Notes under the pieces: model-generated
The model's database searches: none
Told to the model about the DNA's origin: nothing
Seen by the model: only the letters and a program-made list of their open reading frames with translations
Assembly: GCA_964023205.1 (NCBI GenBank)
Contig: OZ026835.1
Span: forward strand, 40,831,083 to 40,895,082
Length of the DNA: 64,000 nt
DNA from: Lutraria lutraria
Lineage: Eukaryota > Mollusca > Bivalvia > Venerida > Mactridae
Direction: 5' to 3'
In this document: piece after piece, positions 45,901 through 56,230 of the stretch
How positions within the stretch are numbered: the first letter of the stretch is position 1
Layout of the letters: every line of letters starts with the position of its first letter
Program-made: the position numbers and the translations under genes

Positions 45901-48900
45901 AACACATTTAAATAGATTTTATTGAATAAATGAAATGACAAAACATTAAAAAGGTCGTAAGATTTTTTGAATAAATATCTCTATAACAATATTTTCAGAA
46001 GCATGAACTAAATACTATGTTCTCCTACATTCAAAAGATGTTCCCTTTTTTAAAAAAAAGAAACTGACGCTTGACTGAAAATACATAGGTAGAACATTAA
46101 TTTCAATTAAAACTTATAGAGTTATCCCCTACCTGGAGTGAATGAAGGTCAATTTAATGTGAACAAAAAATTCTTTATACACACATTGATAACTATGAGA
46201 TAAGTAATAAGACCTAAGGATGAATAAAGGTCAACTGCATGTGCATGTGTCTTTTCTTTAAATGCTCTTTGTTCCAAAGATTGGTTGAATTTTGTGTATG
46301 GCCTTAAATGCCAGAAAAATTATCAAGTTAACAGCTATCTGACCAACTCTATTTTTGGGCATAAATAAAACAATTATAGAGGCAAAATAAACAAGAGGGC
46401 CATGATGGCCCTATATCGCTTACATGACAATCACTGTTCACTCATTAGAACTTTGTTTTGAACCTGTGACCTAGTTTTTAACCCCAGATGACCCATGTTA
46501 GAACTTGACAAAATTTGGTGAATATCTAATCAAAACCATGAAAACTACAGCATAGACAAGGTTTTCCTAAGATTTGACCTCATGACCTAGTTTTTGACCC
46601 CAGATGACATATATTCGAATTTGTCTTACATATCATTAAGACAAACATTCTGACAAAGTTTGGTGAAGATACAATCAAAATTTGACATCTACAGTATTAA
46701 TAAGGTTTTCCTAAGATTTGACCTCATGACCTAGTTTTTGACCCTAGATGAGCCATATTTGAACGTATCCTTAAAATCATTAAGACGAACAATCAGACAA
46801 GGTTTGGCCAAGATCCAATTAAAACCATGACATTAAGAGCTTTTACAAGATTTTTACCTAAGATTTGACCTGGTGACCCAGTTTTTGGCCCTGGCCCATA
46901 TTCAACCTTGACCCACATATCATTGAGGCAAACATTTTGACAAGGTTTGGTGAAGATCTAATAAAAACTGTGACATCTACAGTGTTAACAAAGTTTTCCT
47001 AACATTTGACCTGGTGACCTAGTTATTGACCCCAGATGACCCATATTTGTACTTAACGATTATATTATTAAAACAAACAACTTGACAAAGTTTGGTGAAG
47101 ATCCAATTATAACTGTGAAATCTACAGTGTTAACATGGTTTTTCATAAGATTTGACCTAGTGACCTAGTTTAAAGATGACCCATGTTCGAACTCGTCCAA
47201 GATATCATAAAGACAAACATTCTGACAATGTTTCATGATCATCCAATCAAAACAGTGACTTCTAGAATGTTCACAAGGTTTTCAAGCAATTTGCCTTAGT
47301 GACCTTGTTTTTGACTGGAAATTACCCATTATCAAACTTGACCTACATATTATTGAAATAAACATTCTGACAAAGTTTCATGAAGATCCAATCAAAACAG
47401 TGATTTCTAAAGTGTTCACAAGGTTTTCCCTTATTTGGCTCTGGTGACCTAGTTTTTTCAGCCAAAATGGCCAAATATTGAACTCATCTGAGATTTTGTC
47501 AATATTAACGTTCTGATCTAGTTTTGCTAAAATTGAGCTAAAAATGTGGCCCCTAGTGTGTTCACAACAAAAAGTTTGACGACGCATGCAGGCACGGAAC
47601 TGATCCTAAAAGCTCACCCTGTCACTTTGTGACAGGTGAGCTAAAAACACTTAGGCATAACTCAAACCCCATAGTCTTACAAGAATTGTGGCTAGAAAAA
47701 ATCATTGTTATTTTTTTCAACCTACCTACCCAAACAATTACATTTATAAACTTATAAACACAAATATAAATACACACCTTCCAGTCTGAGTCATTCATGT
47801 CATCTATTTTGATGTAACAAATGAATACAGTTAAAAGTGCTGGGTATTCAGTCTCCTCCAAATTTTCTTCCTTCCAAGGTTTCAAGGTCACCACAATGTC
47901 ACTAAGTTCTAAGGTGTCGTAACTAAGGACAACAACACCAAATGCAAAATCAAAATGCGTTTTAACTCTTTCAATTGATTTTAACAAATCCTCGTCACGA
48001 AAACTGGGAGGAAATGCACCTGAAAAGTAAATTTTTCATACATAAAGTACATGTAACTGAACTTTGACCATTGTAAAAGTCAAAGGCTATTGGGTCTGAA
48101 ACACACCAATAATAGCTAATAAAGGTCGAGACCAGATAAAATTGCATAAAATATAAACATATCTCATTGAAAGTGTGCAAAGTATTTTGAACATGAACAA
48201 CTATTGTTGTTATAAAATACAACAAAGTATTGGACACCTATATGCATCCATACATCACCCTTTATTCACTAATTCAATTGATTTATTTTACGCCATTTCT
48301 CAACATTTTTAAGTTACATTTCAATTCACCTAACAAGTTTTCCTGGACGGTATTGTAACCAGTACTAACTTACCTTTCCACAAGGACCCGGCAAATTCTC
48401 TACGTGTGGAAGAAGATCGACCATGTTTGACAAATTTTTATGGAATGGTATGACGAGCTCCCATCCGGAATTGAACCCAGATGACCGGGTTACCACAGCC
48501 ATAGCCTTATCAATTCAAACAATATTCATGCTACAATGGAACAGATTGGACACATCAGATTGTTAATACGAAAGCATTCACAAATGTTTTGGTAAATTCA
48601 AAAGAGTCTGGATATTCGAAAATGGAAAATTTATAAAAAAGATCAAGAATCTTTTTAAAGAGAACATGTATGTAAATTCATATCAATGACTTAGTGCAAA
48701 ACTAAGCTAACTTTAACTTTTTTTTCAAAAATGGTTTTATTAAATTTCTAAACTGATTTCATCCCTGCTAACAAGAATTTGATCATACTCATAGTGTTAC
48801 CAAAGAAATTTACTTTTTCGAAAAGATCTTAAGTTAAAAACACTATTTTTCAAGTGCAAAACTATGACTATGTAGAGATAGTTACAGTTTTGCGCTTACA

Positions 48901-49298
48901 ATTTCAAGTATATGCAGAAAAAGTCTGTGCAAAACTACTAGTATTACTAACATTATCTGGGACCATTATATGTATATTAATGGTCCCAGATAATACTTGA
49001 CATAGTTTTGCACTAAGACAGTATAATGCATTTAACTTTTATCATTATAATGTGGGTAGACACACAAAAAAGAAATTGTGGTTGAGTAGATACATGTACC
49101 AGTAATTCATTTATACAAATTCACTACACAAAAAAAACAAATTCATTGAACTTAATCAAAGGTACAACTTCTACACATAATATTACCTATTACTCTTTTA
49201 AATCTAAGCAGTAGACCCTCATAACGTTTTTGGAAAAAGGAAACCCGTGGAAACACTCTCCAGGTTGGTATCCTATGTCGTGTCCTACTCAGAGACAT
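42069..49298 (-). CDS. Trypsin-fold domain protein, 706 aa, four coding exons
   Basis: Joined exons 49298-49187, 48019-47778, 44462-43567 and 42939-42069 give one frame of 707 codons. Every junction has AG/GT borders, and the phases agree (1/2, 0/0, 2/1). The start ATG is the first base of its exon; the preceding non-coding exon has an in-frame TAG, supporting this start. The C-terminal about 210 residues have a chymotrypsin-type triad: H518 in LTAAHVV, D558 in LVDIAAIRI, S648 in GDSGS. Residues 1-480 match nothing I recognise; they include a CPLC pair (187-190), a Lys/Arg-rich stretch and probable helices or coiled coil. No signal peptide or transmembrane segment is evident, so a cytosolic protease-like protein is inferred. 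Substrate and role are unknown. Confidence 0.85.
43567..44462 (-). CDS. Exon 3 of the trypsin-fold protein gene
   Basis: 896 bp, phase 0 at the 5' end and two spare bases at the 3' end. The acceptor TTTTCTACTTTTCAG lies before 44462; the donor CAG/GTAAGT after 43567 is a perfect consensus. It encodes residues 119-416, predicted largely helical, with CPLC at 187-190 and a basic QSKQRKRS patch. Confidence 0.85.
44677..45839 (+). mobile_element. Tandem-core bivalve element (pearl-like), copy 2, in intron
   Basis: The start CAAGAGGGCCAAGATGGCCC and the end CACTTTGTGACATGTGAGCTAAAA match the copy at 33289. The core consists of about seven units of 140-147 bp with TGACCTAGTTTTTGACCC. It lies in intron 2 of the trypsin-fold gene, antisense to it. 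Confidence 0.85.
45840..46391. other. Intronic spacer between two tandem-core elements
   Basis: AT-rich intron sequence, no feature seen. It separates copies 2 and 3 of the pearl-like family. Confidence 0.5.
46392..47647 (+). mobile_element. Tandem-core bivalve element (pearl-like), copy 3, in intron
   Basis: The start is CAAGAGGGCCATGATGGCCC. The end is AGCTCACCCTGTCACTTTG...GACAGGTGAGCTAAAA with a strong terminal hairpin. The core repeat GATTTGACC recurs at about 46571, 46715, 46862, 47003 and 47149 (144, 147, 141 and 146 bp). It is in the same intron as copy 2 and in the same orientation, ending about 130 bp downstream of coding exon 2. Confidence 0.87.
47778..48019 (-). CDS. Exon 2 of the trypsin-fold protein gene
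   Basis: 242 bp. The acceptor TTTACTTTTCAG lies before 48019; donor AAG/GTGTGT after 47778. It encodes residues 39-118, with acidic segment KPWKEENLEETEYP followed by a hydrophobic strand. The exon is phase-compatible with the exon ending at 49187 and also with the alternative upstream exon ending at 50927. Confidence 0.8.
48455..48512 (-). repeat. tRNA-like segment (probable SINE head) in intron 1
   Basis: The minus strand reads CATCTGGGTTCAATTCCGGA, a canonical RNA polymerase III B-box (GGTTCAATTCC). It is followed by GGGAGCTC, like an acceptor stem. Only part of a cloverleaf is recognisable, so a tRNA-derived SINE is more likely than a tRNA gene. Confidence 0.45.
48690..49017. mobile_element. 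328-bp MITE with CTTAGTGCAAAACTA ends, in intron 1
   Basis: The left end CTTAGTGCAAAACTA and right end TAGTTTTGCACTAAG are inverted repeats, with internal GTGCAAAACTA copies at 48863 and 48928. Near the right end is a 17-bp perfect foldback, ATTATCTGGGACCATTA and its complement, at 48952-48994. Confidence 0.75.
49187..49298 (-). CDS. Exon 1 (first coding) of the trypsin-fold protein gene
   Basis: 112 bp: 37 codons plus one base. The acceptor TTTTTCTCTTATAG lies before 49298; donor ATAG/GTAATA after 49187. The ATG is the first codon of the exon. The encoded N-terminus is strongly basic (MSLSRTRHRIPTWRVF) and has no signal-peptide hydrophobic core. Confidence 0.72.
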
Positions 49299-50384
49299 CT
49301 ATAAGAGAAAAAAACAAATAAAAACATCATGTTGACCAAATTTCCAAAACGCAATGGAATTATTATCAGGATTCTCAATAAGTTTGAGGCCAACAGGCCC
49401 AAAAGTTAGACGAACAGGCCTGCTAGGGGGGAGGGGCAGGCATTTCTCCAGCAAATTTTTTAAAACTTTGAGATTTCTGATCGGCCCAAACTGTCTGCCA
49501 GTGGCCGGTTGTAACTGAGAACCTTGAAATTCAACATAATTCATTACTTACTAGTTACTATAATAATCCTAATATTGTTATAAACAAAAACTTAAAAATT
49601 ATCATGAATTTCTGAGGCAATAGATACTTAATAAATCTGTCTGATTGTTATATGGGACCAATGTATATAGTAGTGGCCATTATCATTCAATTATAATAAA
49701 ATAAATACTATAAACTAAGTACTTATTTTGTTGATACAATAATGATGTTAAATGAGACATGGTCATGGAGTCTTAATATACAATAAATAGACTTACTATT
49801 TATAAGCCAGAAAAAAAAATTAGTCATGTATCTGGTTTCTACACCAACCCTAATTTTTGGCTCCAATGCTCTAGTTTCTTACAGTAAAATATGTAGTGCG
49901 CAAAAACATCATGGAACAAACTGAGCCTTCACAGTATAAAAGATAATTCTAGAAAACAGTTTTGCGAAATACCTGCCCAAGTTCTTTGGTCAAGGGACTC
50001 AAAACTTGACTATTGCTTTTTCTGCCCTTTTCTTTTAATTCCAAGTTGAAATGTATAAATAACACAACAGAGTCTACTAAGTTGGGTAAATACATGTTTA
50101 TGCATGACAGGCGCATACCCAGGCTAAGTTGAAATGGGTACAAGAATATGAATATTTTCTGAAAGTTGCTGGCTTTACCCCCATTTTAGTCAAGAATTTG
50201 ATAGCTTTTTGGAAAAATCATGTGCCATGGACTCAGCTGAGTACTTGCATAGATATAGGCAGGTATGCACCTGTATGATATTACATTTGCATTAAAAAAT
50301 CATTTGTTGCATTAAGTTTGAACAAGCTGACCAACATATCTTACATAATTATAAATTAAGACTTATAATTGTACAAAAACTTAC

Positions 50385-50473
50385 CCTGATTGCAGGAGAT
50401 TGTAAACAATGAACATGTGAACTTAGTATTTTCTCTTCTAACTACCAGTAAACAGGGGATACTCAGAACATTT
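50385..50473 (-). other. Candidate 5' UTR exon
   Basis: 89 bp bounded by the acceptor TTTTTCCTGTTACAG and the donor ATCAGG/GTAAGT. In the frame leading to the ATG of coding exon 1 it has a TAG, so it would be non-coding in that transcript. It is inferred from splice signals only. Confidence 0.4.
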
Positions 50474-50926
50474 CTGTAACAGGAAAAATATTAGTGTAAA
50501 TTTTATCTTTGAATTATACACATTAGATTTTAGGTTCAATTGCAGAATGAGGTTACAAATGTTATATTTTTGTCAATATCCTGGAGGCTAGACTCACAAT
50601 ATCTTGAGAGTAATTAATGTAAAACATTCACTTTCAATGACTTTGAATAAGTATGACATAGACTGAAGTATCAAAACTACCTTCTTGTACATGAAACTAT
50701 AGGTGTCAGAGGCACAAATTTTCTCCGATATAAAACTTAGTACATTGTACATCTATAGAAAAAATATCAGTTGTTGGGTAACCAAACCATAGAGTTAATA
50801 ATAAATCTTAATTTGGGTGCACTAATCTTAAGCAGTAAAAGGTAAAAAATTATTAGTACATGTATCTCAAAATGGAGCAGACAGATAATAGGAACCTTTA
50901 TAATCTTTATAGGTTTCTACTTACCA

Positions 50927-51052
50927 TGAGATTTTTCAAAAACAATGATAATCCTTTGAGTTAGTGACTCTTTACATTTGCATTGATGTTGATGGGAGTA
51001 GCCCATTTTTCAAAGATTAAAGAAAAGGAAATCCATAACTCATGGTAGAAAG
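50927..51052 (-). other. Candidate alternative 5' exon with its own ATG
   Basis: 126 bp with the acceptor CATGTTTTTGCAG and the donor CTCATG/GTAAGT. An ATG inside opens a frame (MGYSHQHQCKCKESL...) that ends one base into a codon. It could splice directly to the exon at 48019 and stay in frame, giving an alternative N-terminus, or act as an upstream ORF. No transcript data. Confidence 0.35.
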
Positions 51053-51164
51053 CTGCAAAAACATGATGTCAATCTAATTTGATAAAGAAAAATTATGACA
51101 TTTGGGCAATACTTTTTTGAAATATTAACATTTTAAGCAGCATTGACAAGTATTTAACAAGAAC

Positions 51165-51755
51165 AACTATAACAAAACGTTATAGTTAGACGAATTACAA
51201 GAAGCATTGGTTTAAGTTTTTTGTATGAAGTTGCTTTTTTCATAAAGGATACTTTATTCATTCCTCCATTATGGAGAGTATAACATATTTACAAGTTATA
51301 GATAATACACATATTTTGACAATCATGAGTATTGACAAATGAATTCATTCATGTATATAGTTCACATGTACATGGTATTACCAATACCATACATCAATGG
51401 AATAAAGTACACCATAAATACTACCAAATCCACCATAGTCTGATATGATACAACCACATTAAACTTACATAGATCTAATAATGTTCCCGATATTATGCCA
51501 CATTAACATCATAGAATGATGCCTACATTACTTACTTGCGTTTCAACAACAGAGCAGACCAACAGATTCAGTCAAACATGACAGGTAACACAACGAATAG
51601 CCAGTCCAATGATTGACCAATAAAAAATGACCGAAATCACCATTAGCCAATCAAATGGCCAGGATTAGCCAAACTAGTAATAGACAATACAGTAAGTACT
51701 CGCAAACAGCTATAATAAACAAATACTCGTAAGTATAATTCGTCTAGAAAAAGTA
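51165..51755 (+). mobile_element. Dispersed repeat, copy 2 (longer)
   Basis: Starts CTATAACAAAACGTTATAG, then TTAGACGAATTAC; ends ATAATTCGTCTAGA, an inverted match to the start (TAGACGAATTA). The shared blocks listed for 18814-19275 occur here in the same order. The copy is about 130 bp longer, with extra sequence in the middle. Confidence 0.8.
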
Positions 51756-52787
51756 CAGTCTTACTGATATAATACCTTAATGTCATTAAAGCCCCATGAG
51801 CTTTTTGCAATAGAAAATATATGTAAAAAACAAACATTTGCTGATATTATCCCAAGATAATTATTACCGACGAAACAAGCCATTTTTCTTCTAAAAACAC
51901 TCATTTCGCTGTGTATTTTGCTTTTGTAAACTTGAAATATATAGAGCGCGTGATGTCACTTAATGCTGTATGCATAATATGACTGCGGGAAAACACAGCT
52001 GTTCTATAAATAGTATTTTTTTCGATGATATTGAAAAAAATACGACAGTGGTTTTGAAAACATTTTTTCTTGCTATAAAGTATGCACGGGAGGAAAACAC
52101 ACCGGATTCCTCTGTTATAGAATAAACAGAAACTGTTAGGACCAATAAATGTATATGCTTATGGGACTTTAATGTAACTATAACTGGTTAATTATTGTAA
52201 TATAATATGATATTATCAATTAAGAAATTCATACATGTATCTGATAATTTGCAAGCTGACATTATGATTATTATAACTAAAACTGAATGCTAGTAGTTAT
52301 TGTAATAATAATACATATATCAATAAAAATCATACCTGATTAACAAAGCTGACATGATTACATGTATGTAGTTATAACATATCTGTCTAATATAGTATAT
52401 GATTTGTGTTACATGTCTCACTCATGCATTGCATAATTAACTACATGTATACATTTACCTAAAATAGGATCTTACTTCATTTATTGATAATTCTACAATC
52501 ATAAGGCATTATAAAAAAAAATTGAACTTGTGTCAGCTAGATATTTACAAGTTCATATTATCAGTCTACAAGTCTCCTACTGTAAAAAACTTTCTAGTGA
52601 TTTTTCCAGAAATGAATATAAATATTCTTCAGTGATCAATCAACAAATATATTTCATTAATGCAGAGTAACACTTTTGTATGAAGATTGTAATTCAAATA
52701 CCCATATTGTGGAGAATTGCCATTTCAATGTTTACGCTGGTTGAACCTACATGTAATTCACAAAGTTTAAAACTTCACAAATAGACA
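51756..52787. other. Intergenic, no gene seen
   Basis: AT-rich. Only short frames; nothing bounded. Confidence 0.45.
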
Positions 52788-52960
52788 TTGCACAGGTCCT
52801 GTAGAGGTTGTCATGAGGAACCTACATATGAAGTTTGATGGATGTAGGTGCAGGCGTTTTGATTTTATAGGCAAGGTTAAAGTTTGGTACAAACAGACAG
52901 ACAAACAGAGCGGCCAAAAACAATAGGCCCCCGATCTATCGATACGGGGCATAAAAATGA
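52788..52960 (+). repeat. Solo 3' tail module of the composite repeat
   Basis: Almost identical to 11776-11942: GCACAGGTCCTGTAGAGG, TGGATGTAGGTGCAGGCG, CAGACAGACAAACAG, then GCCCCCGATC...ACGGGGC and ATAAAA. It is not preceded by the 333-bp core, so the tail moved or was copied on its own, or the copy is 5' truncated. Confidence 0.85.
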
Positions 52961-53662
52961 ATACATGTATATGTGTCAGATACATTGTCTGTCATTCATT
53001 TACAAACTTTATATTAAGATCACAGAATTATTACTACCGTATCTATTTGTTACTGTGAAAACCATTTACTGAATAAACATAACCTAATTATATATATTGT
53101 ACCTGTTTCATCATTTTATTGAAACTGAAAACTACTATAACAGGATGCAAACAAAGTATCAATAAAAGTACATTATATATACTAATAACTTCAAAATTTA
53201 ATTAAAACGCTTGCTCTTACAGGACTTTTTGCACAGCTGGGGGAAGGGGCCTTTTCTTTGAATTTGGGGAAAATTAACACATTAATTTTGCAAAAGAGGA
53301 AGAAAAAACTTGATGTACCGTAAATTGAATTTTAGGGGAAAACTGCATGCTTTTAAAGAATTTTCCTGAGGGGAAGACGCCTGTTAACGGCCCCTGCTAT
53401 AGAAGGAAAAAAGCCTGGTCTTAACAATACAAACTCTTACATTATTTGCGGTAACCATGTACATGGATGTTATTGCAATGTCATGCTCTTAATGTTGTAG
53501 TCAGAAATGTCAGGAATCACAATACTAACTTGCCACCATTTTAACTATGAATTGTACATCCTAGTATTGAGGAGTCACATTGAGTGGTACTAACCTAGCT
53601 GTATCACAATTAATATATACTACAAACTTAATATGTCAAAGACATTTTTATTAAGATTGAAG
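52961..53662. other. Intergenic, no gene seen
   Basis: AT-rich. 53225-53420 has GGGGAAAA-type purine motifs (GGGGAAAATTAA, AGGGGAAAACTGC, GAGGGGAAGACGCC) that look like an old dispersed repeat. Confidence 0.4.
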
Positions 53663-54341
53663 TGACACCAGGGACCATTATATAGTCAGTACCCCGTTTA
53701 CCGGTGTTATCCAAATAACGGTGCATCTTATAATATCTGTAATATACACTCATCATGCATAACTAACCATTGTTAATGAGTTATTTAAAACGTCATTTTG
53801 AATGAGGATAAGCATTAAAATTAGTTTTGTATTAAAAAATACATGAAATATTAATGATTTAATAAAAATACGTAGCTTTTCTCTGAAAAACTAATTTATT
53901 TCACTGCCGTCTTCATTTTTGAATGCAGGTGCTCGTTTTTAAGCCACATCCGTTATAAAATAGTTCTGTGTTGAAATCATTGCTTGGACTTTGGTTATGA
54001 TGCCATGTGACCTTCAGAGGTTTCTTCTTGTACATTGTTATTTAGATCATTCGAGGAAAGAAAGATGACAGCCGACTGCATTGTATTTATATATTGTGGG
54101 CACTAGATTAGTACAGATTTTGAGCATTTGACTACTGGCATTTGTAAAGGAGATATGTACATATAAATTACAATATTTGGTTCATGGCAGTGATTATTTC
54201 TCCTTGTTCAATTTCCATTCTAAATTTAGCTACACTGTTATCCAGTACCACCTGTTTACATAATTATATATGTACAGAGACGTATAATATTATTATAATA
54301 TTATCATACGTCTCTGATATGTATAATGGTCCCAGGTGACA
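53663..54341. mobile_element. 679-bp TIR element, GGGACCATTATA ends
   Basis: Left TGACACCAGGGACCATTATA and right TATAATGGTCCCAGGTGACA are inverted repeats with two mismatches over 20 bp. The same GGGACCATTATA motif forms the foldback at 48952-48994. A small foldback of another family sits just inside the right end. No coding capacity. Confidence 0.6.
54277..54317. mobile_element. Minimal foldback of the AGAGACGTAT family
   Basis: AGAGACGTATAATATTAT and its near-complement (ATAATATTATCATACGTCTCT) make a 41-base hairpin with almost no loop. The termini match the longer elements at 55515 and 57405, so it may be an extreme internal deletion product. Confidence 0.55.
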
Positions 54342-55022
54342 TCAATTAAAACATGAATTAACTATATAATTAGATATCTAACAAATTTGCCAAGCTATAT
54401 TTTTTATCTTAACAAGAATCAAATAACAACACTGCATAGTGTTTTTTGAAATTATTTAACATCAAGTCACAGGTTATGTTAAAAAAACAACCACAACAGA
54501 CTGTGAGACAAAAAATTCTGTAGACAGGTCAAAATTAAGTTGCATGGCCAGTGAGGGACATCAAAAGAGGACCGATTTTGATATTTAAAAAATCTCAGTA
54601 GTATCTTTTTAAAATATATAGAATGTATCACATTTATATAGTGACTTTTGTAAATCACTATCTGACACATGCCTCACAGCATTTGGGTTCATAACATCCC
54701 TTTTAAATTCATAAATAGTGACAGGAGTGCCAGACAAGGTCATATATATATAAACAACTATTAATTAATGCCTCAGCTATAGCCTGTAAAAACCCGTAAG
54801 GATACTATAGTAGTAATCAAATGACTCACAAGTATAAACTATGAATCAATGACAACGTTGAAGCGCAATATTTTAAGGACAAGCATATATATATGAAGAT
54901 TCCTTACCTGAAATTCTTTCAATAATGTGTTCATCAATATAAATAGCAATGTATGGGTTTTCCACTTGCGCTATTTTTAGCCAGATTAAAAAATATAGAT
55001 TCTATTTATATCCGAGTTTTTC
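54342..55022. other. Intergenic, no gene seen
   Basis: AT-rich and featureless apart from short palindromes. Confidence 0.4.
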
Positions 55023-55068
55023 TAAACTGGTTTCCCATTGACTCAGTCTTTTTGAACGGGAACCAGTT
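55023..55068. mobile_element. 46-bp relic of the TAAACTGG transposon family
   Basis: TAAACTGGTTTCCCATTGAC followed 16 bases later by AACGGGAACCAGTTAAA. The two ends match those of the 732-bp element at 4270-5001, while the interior is lost. No convincing target duplication. Confidence 0.55.
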
Positions 55069-55514
55069 AAATCAATTTCCATACAGAGTTGTCGTTACTA
55101 ATCATTTATATAAACTGATTCTCCCCGCCCCGATCTTTGAAAATACACTAGTTGGAACATAAATATTTATATGGTGATTATTTGCTAAGATTGTGTAGTA
55201 GTAATATCGACCGACTGACGATTTGTGGGTCATTTTCTGAATGTTTTACAATTATATTCTCGATTTTATTTATTACTTTGTAAATACTACAGTAAATCAG
55301 TTTTTGGAATGACTGTCTATGCTTTATTTGATTTTATTGGTTGTTGTTTCTAATATTTTCTTAAAATGTACAACAGGTATATTAATAATTTTTTTTGGTT
55401 TTAGCCCCATGGGTGTTTTAATTTCATAGTCTAATGTTAATTGTAAATGGTACATGCAGTGCCTTTGAACATGTAATTTTCAGATGAAAAGGTTGCTTAA
55501 GAAATCTGGTATAC

Positions 55515-55667
55515 CAGAGACGTATAATACAAGAGATAGGCAACTCGTTCTTTGAGATAAGGAAATACCGGGAAATCTCGTATGCGCCGCGGGATTTCTC
55601 ACGCGATCAACAACCGCAACTGTCGTCCGCCATTTTGTATCATTTAGATACGATTGCTTACGTCTCT
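55515..55667 (+). mobile_element. MITE of the AGAGACGTATAATA family, copy 1
   Basis: The left end AGAGACGTATAATACAAG, then AGATAGGCAACT. The right end is ACGTCTCT. The interior is GC-rich (CGCCGCGGGATTTCTC, CCGCCATTTTG). Its first 30 bp are exactly inverted at 57488-57519. Confidence 0.65.
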
Positions 55668-55855
55668 GTTAATCAACTTCACTTCACAAATATCGAACAC
55701 TAGCTGAATGCATAAAATTTAGAAAATTATTATTAGATCATTTCGTGTGTGTGCATATATATATTTATATACATACTCGACGAGTTCATTGAAATAAACA
55801 AGTAGAGTACTGGGTGGAGTTGCGTTGTAACTTGCGGTGGGTGGGGAAGGCCAGA
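55668..55855. other. Intergenic, no gene seen
   Basis: Short AT-rich spacer. Confidence 0.4.
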
Positions 55856-55857
55856 AC

Positions 55858-56230
55858 TTCAAAACTGTACTCGCTAAAACTCGAAAACTAATTTCTGGAT
55901 TTCAAAAATTCAATTCTTTTTGACTTTGTTGATACATGATTGATGGTTGCCCGAAGTTTCAATGCTCTCAGATTCGATTATATGTCTTAATTTATGTTTA
56001 AACTGATGTCACTCTAAAAAGTCTGATTATTCGAGTGAAATTCTAGGCCTAGCAAATACATCAAAGCTGTACTCGCTAAAACTTTAGAACTATTAGCTTT
56101 ATTTCTATTATTCCATTATTTTAGACTGTGATAATGTGTGATTGATGGTTGCCCGAAGTTTCAACACTCTCAAATGAGGATATTCACCTTAAAATTAAAA
56201 TATAAATTGGCTACCCTTTAAAGACTGAAA
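55858..56230 (+). repeat. Tandem duplication, 202-bp unit
   Basis: CTGTACTCGCTAAAACT occurs at about 55865 and 56067, and TGATTGATGGTTGCCCGAAG at about 55939 and 56141, both 202 bp apart. Two diverged copies; no open reading frame. Confidence 0.75.

Larger units (their letters stand above)
49299..51164. other. Upstream region of the trypsin-fold gene
   Basis: Apart from two candidate 5' exons there is no supported feature. 49380-49500 has a GC-richer repeat-like stretch (GGCCTGCTAGGGGGGAGG) without clear boundaries. No promoter could be placed. Confidence 0.4.

Noticed and set aside
48952..48994. microRNA precursor
   Set aside because: The loop is only about 9 bases, the stem is 17 bp and the motif is repeat-derived. 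The geometry does not fit a Dicer substrate of usual size.
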